From Elysia chlorotica (lineage: Eukaryota; Mollusca; Gastropoda; Plakobranchidae): a stretch of DNA of 64,000 nt. Position 1 is the first letter of the stretch, and every line of letters starts with the position of its first letter. The DNA lies in NCBI GenBank assembly GCA_003991915.1, contig RQTK01000239.1:433519-497518 (forward strand). Reading direction: 5' to 3'. The translations under genes and the position numbers were made by a program. Of the stretch, positions 10,575 through 20,611 are shown piece after piece. The notes beneath the pieces were generated by a model. That model did not search any database, was not told the origin of the DNA, and saw nothing but the letters and a program-made list of their open reading frames with translations.

Positions 10575-10943
10575 AGCTCATAATAGATGGTTAGGTCTAA
10601 TTAATAAAAATAGACTCGAAGTAAATAATTTAGCCATTTATAAAGCATTATGCGGAATTTTAGCACATTTTATTGTTAAATATTAAAAATACTCACCAAA
10701 GTTTGACAGTACCATGTACACTCAATTTTCAACAACAGGGAGCAGACATGTTGGATTGAAGTGTAGCTCTGCACAGAATGCTTTCTGCAGAACTAATTTA
10801 CTTTTATTTTAAAGTTTAATAATGCAGTTTAATATTATAATCAATTTTGTTTTATAATTATTCGTTAATAAAAGTGAATAAAGGCATATTTAGAACCGTA
10901 AAATAAAATTTGGGTCACTGGTTTTAGTCACCCCATTCTACGG

Positions 10944-12206
10944 TATATAGACTTCTACTCTTTGAAAACCAAGACAGAGCAAGCGTTAAGTCTTTAAGAG
11001 AATATACTCTTTCATTTTTTTGACAATTAAGGCGGTACACTGCCTCACACACAAATGTCACTTTTTGATGTTCCTCTCCCAAATCAAAACACCTTAAAAA
11101 GCGAATTACTTCCTCTATTTCACTCCATCGTGTCAATGACTTAATTGATGGATATGTCACTTTTTTTAATTTGTAAAATGCTTCGTACGGGTGATATTTG
11201 TGCCTAAAGCTTGTGTATTTGAAAGTTTAAAGTGAATTGAGAAAAGAAAGATAGGTCCTTCTCGTGCCTTGCTCAATACCATGACATTGTGGTCATTCGG
11301 CACGACCAGTACATCTATATCTTTCATCCTCTCTCTTAACGTGTCTAGGAATGTGCTGCTGTCCAGCTTGTCCAGCTTGTCCAGCTTATTAAATGCTTCC
11401 ATCTCATCAGCTGACACATTTCTTGCTTCAAAGGAGGCCTTTTTTGTAGTTCTGGGAGTAGCAGCTGATGTCGAAGGTATAAAAGAAGCAGGAACATTTG
11501 GAAATAATGAAGGTGGAAGAGTCGGCACACCGTAGGAATTCAGAGGGCTGTCTTGAGGCCAGTGAAGAGCACATATCCCCATGTTGTCAGTTACATTCTC
11601 TGCTCTGAGTATATTAGGCAAACAACTGAGCCATGCGTTTAAAATCGTTTTGTCCTTTGGAAATTTATAAATTTTGTTTTTTTTGTTCGGTAGTTTGGCT
11701 GACATAACCAGTCTTGCAACCACCAACTCAGCATTTGCGACCCATGTCTAGAGTATGCTTGAATTACAGTGCAATTGTTTTTGAAAGGAAAAGGCTTATT
11801 GGTTTCGTAATAGTCATGCTTTCGTGAGAGTTATTAAAGCTTTATTGAAATTAGAACAAGGAGTTGTATCTTTTTCTTTAAACAAGGAAATTAAAAGTTA
11901 GTAAAACCACTGAAATTGTAAACATTAGTAGCACTGGCAGGAGGAAAAACAAATTATTAATTTATCAATTTATGTCAGTGTAGTAGTTCTAGTATTTAGG
12001 CGTGAGACGGTACTGCAATATTATTAAACGATTGTTACGAATGTTACTCCAAAATCAAAATTAAGAAAAACTTCAGCTAGTTTTACTATCGTATCTTAAA
12101 CCACGTTATATTTCTATCCACCATGAGAACAAAAAGGTGGCTGAAGTTAGCTTTAGCACAGTGATATATGCTAGGTGTCCACGCTTAGTATTGTTAATTT
12201 GAAACT
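10944..12206 (-). pseudogene. Second P-type transposase copy, 5' part (broken)
   Basis: Continues the 8313-8715 copy directly after the TA duplication: ATAGACTTCTACTCTTTG onward parallels 6757 to about 8005 of the intact copy. It has frame breaks near 11160-11190 and a changed start region (the THAP cysteine segment is altered around 11680-11745). A short CTTGTCCAG duplication is seen near 11366-11386. Similarity ends near 12206, where piggyBac sequence begins. Confidence 0.8.
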
Positions 12207-12615
12207 TAAAAGCCTGCTTGATGATGAGGTGATCAATCTTCTGCTTCAATCAATAAACCAATATGCAGAGATGAAGATACAGAAAAACACTCCAGCAACA
12301 AAGCATTCTAGATTCACAAAGTGGAAAGAAATGACCAAACATGAACTATTCAAGTTTCTTGCAGTGCTTATCACGATGGGTATTGATGCACGAGGTCGGT
12401 TAGAAGAATATAGAAGCCAACATATGGCCCTTTTCACACCTTTCCATGGCCATATGTTTTCTCAAAATAGATTTGAAATGATCTACTCAACAATGCTTCA
12501 TGTGGGTGAACCAGACTCTGAGGGAAAAGCAAAGATTGAGCCTTTTGCTAACTTGCTGATCGACAAGTTCAACAAGGCATTCACCCCGTATGAGAACCTC
12601 TCCCTGGACGAAATT
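12207..12615 (+). pseudogene. piggyBac transposase, N-terminal half
   Basis: The frame shows the N-terminal part of DDE_Tnp_1_7 (piggyBac) transposases: FKFLAVLITMGIDARGRLEEY, then FSQNRFEMIYSTMLHV, and NLLIDKFNKAFTPYENLSLDE. It stops exactly at the S-L-D-E that precedes the first catalytic region and runs into unrelated repeat DNA. The missing continuation ([20 protein letters not shown]) appears at 17755-18185, about 5.1 kb away. Together the halves lack only about eight residues. Confidence 0.8.
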
Positions 12616-12618
12616 TTA

Positions 12619-13420
12619 AAAGGATTGCTACATTAGTTGTTTACCCTCTAGTTGTGTACCCTCAATACTAATTTTGACAATAAAACCCGATTTTGAAAAA
12701 ACAAACACCGACTACGAGAATAATCCCAAAGAAGACAAAAATACAGTGTAGCACATACCGAGAGTACAAGCTCCTAGCGCTGTGAAATAGCACACAGCCG
12801 CCCGCCCCTCCTGTGTGCTATTTGACACAAGCTAGAAGCCCACGTTGCCCTCTTTGGTGTGAAGCTGTATTCAAACCTACAAGAGAAGCAAGAGCCGAAC
12901 TTGAACTTGCAAAAGCCTGACAATCGTCCACGCCCCAAGCAAGCCATCATGGGTGCAGCAACGCGTGAAGTCAATGACTACTTGAAGTTACACTGGCTAG
13001 CGCTTAGTAGCCTAGTCGAGACTCGAAGCACCGAACCTTCAAAGAAAAAGATCAAGAAGAAGAAACGAAACAAAATTGCTCCAGGTAATACAGGAGAGGA
13101 ACCCGGAATTCGTCCTGAAGAGGAAGTCGGACAGGCTCCAAAGAAAGAGGATACAGGAAGCGCCCCGCAAGAGGAGACATCTCACGCTGACCACCAACCA
13201 GTTGATGCGCCTTCGGCCAAGGAGGCCAAGAAAAAGAAGAGCGGAAGGAGATGGTACTCTCTACGCGCTTCTAGGAAAGTAGCCCCTCTATAGGAGGCTC
13301 ATCCGCTCGGAACACACCTTCCGAAAAAACACCCCCCCCCTTTTCATGGCCACCGTAACGAAATTTCTCGTCTACAAGATTTGGTTTCTGAAAACAAAGC
13401 AAAAAAAAAAAAAAAAATCC
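12619..13420 (+). repeat. 800-bp poly-A-tailed repeat, copy 1, with 144-codon ORF
   Basis: Starts at AAGGATTGCTACATTAG and ends in AAAACAAAGC plus 17 A. Copy 2 is at 14114-14920 and is almost identical. It holds an open frame at 12859-13293 encoding a lysine-rich protein (KKKIKKKKRNK) that I do not recognise. There is also a strong hairpin with AAATAGCACACAG (12785-12797) pairing with CTGTGTGCTATTT (12811-12823). The A tail suggests retrotransposition of an RNA, although a tandem duplication of the region would also give two copies. Confidence 0.65.
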
Positions 13421-14113
13421 AGTGGCTTCGAATTTAGCCCCCCTAGCTTTGCCCTTTCAATCAAAAGTGCCTGAGTTTTGTTCAATTCCCTCTCTTTTAA
13501 CATCAGTGCTTGCCCTTGTTGTGTATAAGGTCCAACACATCACCAGGATAAAGACAAAGTGCTTGCTTTTGAATTTGGCTATCGAGGGTTTGAATCTTAA
13601 CTAGAAACGAAGTGCACGTTGTGCATGTGACCTTATGAGGTTACCCGAAACCAATGTTTAAGGTAGAATTATGGTCTCAGGTGCTCAAATCATTATTTCT
13701 CAAGCAATTCTTTTAGAACTTGCATGTGGTATCAATATGGGTGAAGAAAATTTGTGGTCATTTTTTGGCATAAATTAAACAAAATTTATTACGTCATCCA
13801 ATATGGCCGACTGATTGTCGAAATGACAAAACATTTGGTGCAACCTTGTACTCACAGTTTCTATTGAATTGTTTTCAAATTGCATGGGTACAGCTGATGT
13901 ACAGCTACAGTGCATGTAGCAAAATCTTGGTAATTCAATAAAAACTGTTTTTTATGACTTTTTGAACTGTCTCATGTCAAGGAGTTCGTAATTGACTACC
14001 TAATTACATAATTATGCACTGAGGTCATAGTTCTAAAAGTATACAAGGAAATCACTCAATTTTTGCTTTAGTCCCTGCAGGAATATAAGATGCATACATA
14101 CACAAAATTTTAT
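13421..14113. other. Unique spacer between the two 800-bp repeats
   Basis: About 690 bp that are not shared by the flanking repeats. AT-rich, no open frame of interest, no recognised element. Confidence 0.4.
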
Positions 14114-14920
14114 AAGGATTGCTACATTAGTTGTTTACCCTCTAGTTATGTACCCTCAATACTAATGTTGACAATAAAACCCGATTTTGAAAAAACAAAC
14201 ACCGACTACGAGAATAATCCCAAAGAAGACAAAAATACAGTGTAGCATATACCGAGAGTATAAGCTCCTAGCGCTGTGGAATAGCACACAGCCGCCCGCC
14301 CCTCCTGTGTGCTACATGTATTTGACACAAGCTAGAAGCCCACGTTGCCCTCTTTGGTGTGAAGCTGTATTCAAACCTACAAGAGAAGCAAGAGCCGAAC
14401 TTGAACTTGCAAAAGCCCGACAATCGACCACGCCCCAAGCAAGCCATCATGGGTGCAGCAACGCGTGAAGTCAATGACTACTTGAAGTTACACTGGCTAG
14501 CGCTTAGTAGCCTAGTCGAGACTCGAAGCACCGAACCTTCAAAGAAAAAGATCAAGAAGAAGAAACGAAACAAAATTGCTCCAGGTAATTCAGGAGAGGA
14601 ACCCGGAATTCGTCCTGAAGAGGAAGTCGGACAGGCTCCGAAGAAAGAGGATACAGGAAGCGCCCCGCAAGAGGAGACATCTCACGCTGACCACCAACCA
14701 GTTGATGCGCCTTCGGCCAAGGAGGCCAAGAAAAAGAAGAGCGGAAGGAGATGGTACTCTCTACGCGCTTCTAGGAAAGTAGCCCCCCTATAGGAGGCTC
14801 ATCCGCTCGGAACACACCTTCCGAAAACCCCCCACGGCCCTTTTCATGGCCACCGTAACGAAATTTCTCGTCTACAAGATTTGGTTTCTGAAAACAAAGC
14901 AAAAAAAAAAAAAAAAATCC
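14114..14920 (+). repeat. 800-bp poly-A-tailed repeat, copy 2, with 144-codon ORF
   Basis: Near-identical to 12619-13420, including the lysine-rich frame at 14359-14793 and the 17-base A tail. It differs by a handful of substitutions and by a 6-bp insertion (CATGTA) in the 3' arm of the hairpin near 14312. Both copies keep the frame open, which may only reflect recent duplication. Confidence 0.65.
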
Positions 14921-14967
14921 CCAACTTTAAAAATTACTGGCTAATTCTCTCTCCATGGTTTCCAGCG

Positions 14968-15056
14968 AGGTCGGATAGGTCGGATAAAGTCGGATTTTTT
15001 ACCTTAAGGTCGGATTGGTAGGAAAAAGTCGGATTATTGCACCCGAGGTCGGATTT
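14968..15056. repeat. Cluster of six TCGGAT-containing short direct repeats
   Basis: GGTCGGAT or AGTCGGAT occurs six times within about 90 bp, with irregular spacing (9-24 bp) and T-rich spacers. Not coding in any convincing frame. Confidence 0.7.
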
Positions 15057-15735
15057 TTTAAGTGATTGTGCGATTCCGAGCGGAAATACGAAACGCGTTT
15101 GCAACGAATACGCCGATTGCTAGACTCAAGTCGACCTAAGCCTTCCTACCTATGAAAACTATGGAAGGGACTTAGGAGAAGTAATCACGACGCTGTGTGC
15201 AACCTATTAATCTTTTCCTAACAAACTCATGCGCAGGAACTTAAGAGTAAAGGCTACATACGGTGGTTTAAAATATCCATTAGACAGATAGGCTGGGCAA
15301 AACAAGAACTCTACTGTAATAAGATACCTGCATCATGTCGTTCACAAGAAACGTCGATCAGTCAAGGTATGTTTTCCCATCAGAGGCCAGTCTTGGAATG
15401 TGACAGTGACATATCAAAGCGGACCTTCATGTGCCCGAGGAATGCATAGAGGTTTTTGTTGTTGCATTAAACTGCAAAGACCTACAATGAAGAAGCTTTG
15501 TTCCCATCTTAAAGAACCTTAGTTGATAGAAACATTTCCGGAGGTTGGTAAAGTTCAAGATATTTTTATTAAAAAGGTCGGCATGCACATCAATACCAGA
15601 AAGGGCATTCAGGTCACTGAAACGCATTGAATCTTTCGAAAAAATTCAAGACTTCCCGTTCTATCTAGCCAATTATTGATGATGAGGACATTGAGGCTCT
15701 CAGGTGTTTTACGATTACAGAGATGAACGTAATGC
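15057..15735. other. No gene recognised
   Basis: Mixed sequence without a supported frame; it leads into the tyrosine-recombinase remnant that starts near 15740. Confidence 0.4.
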
Positions 15736-15739
15736 TTGA

Positions 15740-16548
15740 CATGCCGTATGATTTATGGGACGATAGTCTTTTCGTAAAGCTGAGGAATCTCATTGTTTGT
15801 CGAATTACATTGTTCAATGCTCAATGCTCGCAGGAGTGGGGAACCAGCAAGGCTGACTTTAAGGGAATGAACTGATGCAAGCCATGGTGCATGGATTGAT
15901 CCAGAATTGACAGACAAAATAGAAGACCCACAAGAACGTTTACTTCTGAAAGATATGAAATTAGCATACCAAGCTGGAATGGTATCTAGGGAGCTTGTAC
16001 CATTTCTTTTCCCCAAAGACACATTTGAGCCACTTTCAAAGCTTTTAATAGAAAAGACAAACTGTAACATTCGCCCAGACAACGCTTATCTCTTTCCCAA
16101 TACACAAAACTCACTTGACCATGCGAGTGGTTACCACTGCTTAAGGGCGGTGATCAAGGAAGTTCCTAATTTGAAGAAACGTCACTACGGATTGCAATTT
16201 AGGCATCAAGTTTCAACAATTTTTGCCAGTTTTGAATTACCAAAAGATCAACAGAATTCTTTTATCAGACACATGGGTCATTCTGAAGCAATTAAGAGAA
16301 ATGTATACCAGTGTCCCAGGACGATACATGAAATAACAAGAGTTGGGAAAATGTTAAGCCACATTGATAGTCATAATCCAACGTTAATGAATGTTAATGA
16401 AACTGCCAGCTCCAATGACACGGCAAACCCAGAAGATAATCAAGAACATCCACCAGCATGTGAAGTATTAAAAACCTTGAAAGACCAAAATAACTCTGCA
16501 AATCAAGGGTCAGACATTTGGACACCCAACCACGGTGTGAAAAATTAG
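15740..16548 (+). pseudogene. Tyrosine-recombinase-like transposon protein (Crypton-like), copy 1
   Basis: The protein pieces fit a tyrosine recombinase catalytic domain: a box I-like arginine block NARRSGEPARL near 15818-15850, then DPQERLLLKDMKLAYQAG, LVPFLFPKDT and HASGYHCLRAV. A box II-like RHQVSTIFASFELP, HMGHSEAIKRN and the terminal VYQC follow, where Tyr would be the nucleophile. The 16.0-16.5 kb part is open, but box I is in a different frame with an in-frame TGA where W is expected, so the copy is dead. A related copy lies at 25773-26530. Crypton-like is the nearest class I know; these proteins are unnamed. Confidence 0.65.
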
Positions 16549-16804
16549 CAAAAGAGGTGAAATCAAAGCAACATATCCGCAGGTACACCAAATGGATCTC
16601 TGAGGACACTGAAAATGTTACTTGACTTTTCTCTGTCTACTCTCTTTAACGAATTTTCAAAAGATATCGTAAGAGGAAACGAGACTGTAGAGGAGGTAAA
16701 ACGAGAAATATCAAAACGGTGATTACACAGCGCCTTTACAATATTCACAATGTGAGACATGTAAATAAGTCGAATCTAATTCATATCATTTTCCAGTTGC
16801 AAAA

Positions 16805-17311
16805 ATGAATCTGATAAATTTCATAATAATATATTTTAATGCGCAATCCTGTCGTAATAAGACATTATCTATAAACGACCTTATTTTAGAGACTGATGCG
16901 GACATCGTTTTCATAACTGAGACCTGGTTAAAAGAAGGAGATACACCAATCACAAAAGAAATAACTCCTAATAATTATACTATTATATCATGCCCTTGAA
17001 CTGAACGATCTGGTGGGGGCACAGCAGTTATATATAAAAACAATATAAAATGTTGCCCAGCTTTGAGTGAAAGTTTTTACCAAACATTTGAACATCTAGA
17101 ATTTAGAATTACGTCACAGCCTGGACCCATTTCGTTCTGTATTTACCGCCCACCGTCCCTCAGAAAAAGTGGCAGAAATAGTGCGCCATCGTTCCACGAT
17201 GAGTTTTCTGACTATCTTGACAGCTTCAACAAAGAGGCAACCGTCTACATTGTTGGCGACTTTAACTTACACTACGAAAATAAAAACATCCAAAATTTTT
17301 TACTTGAATAA
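16805..17311 (+). pseudogene. LINE endonuclease domain (CR1/Jockey-like), broken
   Basis: AP-endonuclease motifs of non-LTR retrotransposons in order: YFNAQSCRNK (catalytic Asn region), TDADIVFITETWL (Glu), an RSGGGTAVIYKN block after an in-frame stop, and TVYIVGDFNLHYENK (catalytic Asp-x-Asn). An in-frame TGA after SCP (about 16997-16999) breaks the domain. The linker and RT follow at 17362. Confidence 0.8.
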
Positions 17312-17361
17312 CCTAAAGCCAGACTATCTAGCCTTTAAAGGTAACTCACCTTTTCAACGTT

Positions 17362-17750
17362 TTGAACCTGTTAATGCTGAAACTGTTAGAAAAATTATAC
17401 TGGTACTTAAGTACCAAGTCCTTTTGTGAGCTCGACCCCCTACCCGCTGATCTGTTTCTTGAATGTGTTGACATACTTTTACCTTATATAACATTTTATA
17501 TCAATGAGTCACTTGAGAGCGGAACCGTCCCTGACAGTTTCAAAGAAGCAATTGTCCGCCCCCTTTTAAAGAAAAGCAACCTTGATCAAAATGAATTAAA
17601 AAAATATCGACCAGTTTCGAACTTTCCTTTTTTATCAAACATCTTAGAAAAGGCAGTTTTAAATCAAACAGAGAGCCATCTTGTTAAGAATGATTTAAAA
17701 GAAAAGTTTCAATCCGCTTACAAGAGTAAGCACAGCACGGAAACAGCCGG
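17362..17750 (+). pseudogene. LINE reverse transcriptase, N-terminal part
   Basis: Contains the RT entry motifs [56 protein letters not shown] and [14 protein letters not shown], as in CR1-like LINEs. The frame then switches abruptly into piggyBac sequence at about 17751. The rest of the palm (FDTIDH, YADD) resumes at 18946, so the LINE is split by the piggyBac half. Confidence 0.85.
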
Positions 17751-17754
17751 CTGG

Positions 17755-18185
17755 GCTTCAAACAGTACATCAAAAACAAACCAACGTCATGGGGTATAAA
17801 GATGCGGTACTGCGCAGAAGCATCCACGGGGCATGTTCTGAACTTCCAGTGCTACACTGGTAAGAACGACCGGCCCTCCAGATATGGACAAGGCTATGAT
17901 GTGGTTATGAACATGGCCCATCCCTATCTGGAGAAAAACCACATTGTCTACTTTGACAATCATTTCTCCTCGCCACAGCTGGCACAAGACCTTCTGGAAC
18001 GTGGCACATACTATTGCGGTGCAATCCGACCAAACCGCAAAGGCTGGCCATACCCCCAAAAAAGTGCGCACAGGATGGGAGCAAAACAGCTGGTGGCCGA
18101 ACCCGTGAGACCACGACAGGTTGCCTCTTGTGTAATGTGCACCTTCATGGTGGTGCATGTTATGCGAAATTCCATGAAACTCTAA
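17755..18185 (+). pseudogene. piggyBac transposase, C-terminal half
   Basis: Begins [20 protein letters not shown] and continues LNFQCYTGK, VVMNMAHPYLEKNHIVYFDN (a catalytic Asp), HFSSPQLAQDLLERGTYY and RPNRKGWP. These are the central and C-terminal catalytic parts of piggyBac. It would join almost perfectly to 12207-12615, but it now sits inside a LINE reverse transcriptase. No cysteine-rich tail is visible before the stop near 18185. Confidence 0.8.
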
Positions 18186-18530
18186 AGGACTAATTGAAAC
18201 AACAGGAAAAAGGTGACAAAAAGGTACGAAAATGGAACTTTTCATCTTCTTTCTTTTTTTTTCAAATAAAATCATAACAAGAACACCATCAAAGTATATA
18301 ATTTCCTGAAAGTTCAATTTTTCCACTTAATAGTGGTATTTTTGTGTTGTGATGTGATGATCTTTAGATTTTATGTGAATTTTAAAAAATATAGATATTT
18401 GTTTTTGTGAGAGTTACGTCCCCTTGCTTGGACTGTGGTGATATTTTTAGTGAGCTAACTAGTCTGTGGGCGTAGGGCCTGGGGCAGGGTCTGTATGGGA
18501 ATGGGTTAAAGTAAACTCTGATCTTCTTCG

Positions 18531-18937
18531 TGTGAACGTTCATGTTTTCTTCATGTCTACTTTTAATAGTTTTACGGTATTTCGTAAGATGTTACAGATT
18601 AAGATGTTTTACAGCAGCTGCTGTACTTGGTATAAGTCCCCGGTGTTTTTCCCTTGCTCGCAGCGCCACGTGCCCCAACACCGATAGGATCGAAGGCTTT
18701 AATGGTTAATTTATTTTTGAAGAGACTATCTACACTGTGGCTTTGTTTATTACGTTATTAAGACCGTGTACTGTTAGCGTATAGCAACGCTAAATTTTCG
18801 TGGGGGTAGGTGTGAACGTTCATGTTTTCTTCATGTCTACTTTTAATAGTTTTACGGTATTTTGTATGATGTTACTGATTAAGATGTTTTACAGCAGCTG
18901 ATGTACTTGGTATAAGTGCCCGGTGTTTTTCCCTTTC
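18531..18937. repeat. 127-bp direct duplication (18531-18657 and 18811-18937)
   Basis: TGTGAACGTTCATGTTTTCT through CGGTGTTTTTCCCTT is present twice, 280 bp apart, with a few substitutions. It lies between the piggyBac half and the LINE remainder, so it may mark the rearrangement that brought them together. Confidence 0.85.
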
Positions 18938-18945
18938 TCACATTA

Positions 18946-19425
18946 GTTCCACCGACCAAGGGAAACTCACAATTAACTCTTTTAGATCTTTTGGCCGACT
19001 TCGACACTATCGACCACACAATTCTTCTTGATCGCCTTCATTTAACGTTTGGAATCGGTAGTACCGTCCTTAATTGGTTTGAATCATACATCTCAGACAG
19101 AAGACAAACTATTAAAACTGGTAACAAACAGTCTAGCTCAATCGACCTTAAATTTGGGGTTCCTCGGAGATCTGTTCTAGGGCCGGTTCTGTTCTCTATG
19201 TATTCACAACCATTAACTGATATTCTAGCTAAATATGAATTTAATTACGACATGTATGCTGATGACACCCAAATTTATAAATGTTTTGACTCAACCAATA
19301 TTGACCATGTAAAGAATTCCTTAAATGCATCATTTATTAATGACGTTTCCTCTTGGATGTCAGCCAACAAGTTAAAGCTTAATGGAGAGAAGACAGAAAT
19401 CATGTTGCTAAACAACATAAAGTAA
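18946..19425 (+). pseudogene. LINE reverse transcriptase, C-terminal part
   Basis: Continues the RT broken at 17750: TLLDLLADFDTIDHTILLDR (motif A), SYISDRRQTIK, GVPRRSVLGPVLFSMY, and the catalytic MYADDTQIYK (motif C, YADD). SSWMSANKLKLNGEKTEIM follows. Typical CR1-like palm. Roughly a dozen residues between the HSTETA and TLLDL motifs are lost at the junction. Confidence 0.87.
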
Positions 19426-19653
19426 ATATCGACGAAGTAAAAATTTGTAATCAAAAGGTAACACCCGCTTTGTGTGTAAACAATCTTGGCGTTTTGCTTG
19501 ATTCAAATCTCACGATGGACCTACATATTTACCTTTGGTTTGGTGCTACATATTACAGTGTGTGTATTAGTATTACCAAGTGTGTATATATTTTAGTTGC
19601 TCTTTGATTAACTATGCCTTTGGTTTTGACTATTTTTGCATTCCTTATTATTA

Positions 19654-19668
<15 letters not shown>

Positions 19669-19727
<59 letters not shown>
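19669..19727. repeat. (CT)n microsatellite
   Basis: About 29 uninterrupted CT units immediately upstream of a pogo-type fragment. Confidence 0.97.
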
Positions 19728-19730
<3 letters not shown>

Positions 19731-20457
19731 ATGAGAATACAACGTTTGAGGAAGCTTTGTCAATCAAAATCAAGACAATGGAGTCAATGCTGTATGGATT
19801 GACGGTCATTGACGTTCGGCGATTGGCCTATGATCTAGCCGAGAAGCAAGGGATTGGCCACCGCTTCAACAAGACAACAGAGCTAGCGGGTGTGGACTGG
19901 ATGGAGGGGTTTCTTAAAAGGAATCCGACAGTTTCCATTCGTCGGCCTGAAGCTGTTAGTGTTTCTAGGGCAGCCTGCATCATGCACAGCTTGTTCTTGA
20001 ACAACTCTGTGCATCCCCAAAAGCAACCCAGACCAGGAAGCGCTCACGTAAAGCAGAGCAGACAGAAGTTTTAACCTCTTCCCTCTTCCCCCTTCAAGAA
20101 GATCATTAGGGAAAAAGTGTCGAATGCGTGTAGTAAAGGTGAGAGTAAGAAGGTTGTGCCTTCTAAAGGTAAAGGCAAAACAGTTGCGAGAAAAGGCAAG
20201 GCAAGGCAAGGCAAAGCCAACTAAAGATGTGTTGTCAGACTCTGATGAAGACGAGTATCCTTGCCTAGTTTGTGGTGAAGACTTCTCACGCAGCAAGCCG
20301 GGAGAGAAGTGGGTCACCTGTGTGGCCTGTGAGAAATGGTCGCACGAGGAATGCACGCATGGCCTAGGACTGTACATTTGTCAAAATTGTGACACTGACG
20401 ACAGTGCTAGTGAACTTCCGTCTTTTACTGTGTCACACGCGACAGGTAGGCGGTGGT
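19728..20457 (+). pseudogene. Internally deleted pogo/Tigger element with PHD-like C-terminus
   Basis: The 5' part encodes the CENP-B-type HTH of pogo/Tigger transposases (LTVIDVRRLAYDLAEKQGI, FNKTTELAGVDWMEGFLKR, RRPEAVSVSRA). The DDE domain that should follow is missing. The next residues (HPQKQPRPGS, then KRSRK in the shifted frame) belong to the C-terminal tail, which ends in a zinc-finger/PHD-like block CLVCGEDFSRSK...CVACEKWSHEEC...YICQNC. A frameshift separates the two parts. A compact internally deleted copy, not a functional gene. Confidence 0.75.
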
Positions 20458-20504
20458 GACCGTTCTCTACACCCCTCCGAATGAGGGCCCTGTTACCACA
20501 CGGG

Positions 20505-20565
20505 CGAGACTAGATCTAGATCTAGATAGTCCAATCCAGATCTGAAGAAATAGATCTATCTAGAG
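20505..20565. repeat. Palindromic TAGATC cluster
   Basis: CTAGATCTAGATCTAGATAG followed by further AGATCT/TCTAGA units. Similar to the cluster at 35660-35795. Confidence 0.8.
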
Positions 20566-20611
20566 TCTAATTCACAACTGACAATAAGCCTACAATAATA
20601 AAGACAAAGAC

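Larger units (their letters stand above)
8716..10943 (-). mobile_element. pogo-type DNA transposon with intact termini
   Basis: The left end CCGTGGAATGGGGTGACTAA and the right end, read inverted as CCGTAGAATGGGGTGACTAA, form terminal inverted repeats of about 27 bp with few mismatches. The element is flanked by TA on both sides (8714-8715 and 10944-10945). The uninterrupted target is visible in the neighbouring P-type copy as CTGTTATATAGAC, so the TA duplication and exact insertion point are demonstrated. Size 2,228 bp. It carries a Psq-type helix-turn-helix N-terminus and a DDE catalytic region on the minus strand, both damaged. TA duplication plus this transposase places it in the Tc1/mariner-pogo group. 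Confidence 0.9.

Noticed and set aside
12785-12823. Rho-independent terminator-like hairpin
   Set aside because: Eukaryotic context, inside a duplicated retroposon-like unit; the terminator concept does not apply.
19580-19735. Serine-leucine repeat protein encoded by the CT tract
   Set aside because: Artefact of translating a dinucleotide microsatellite.
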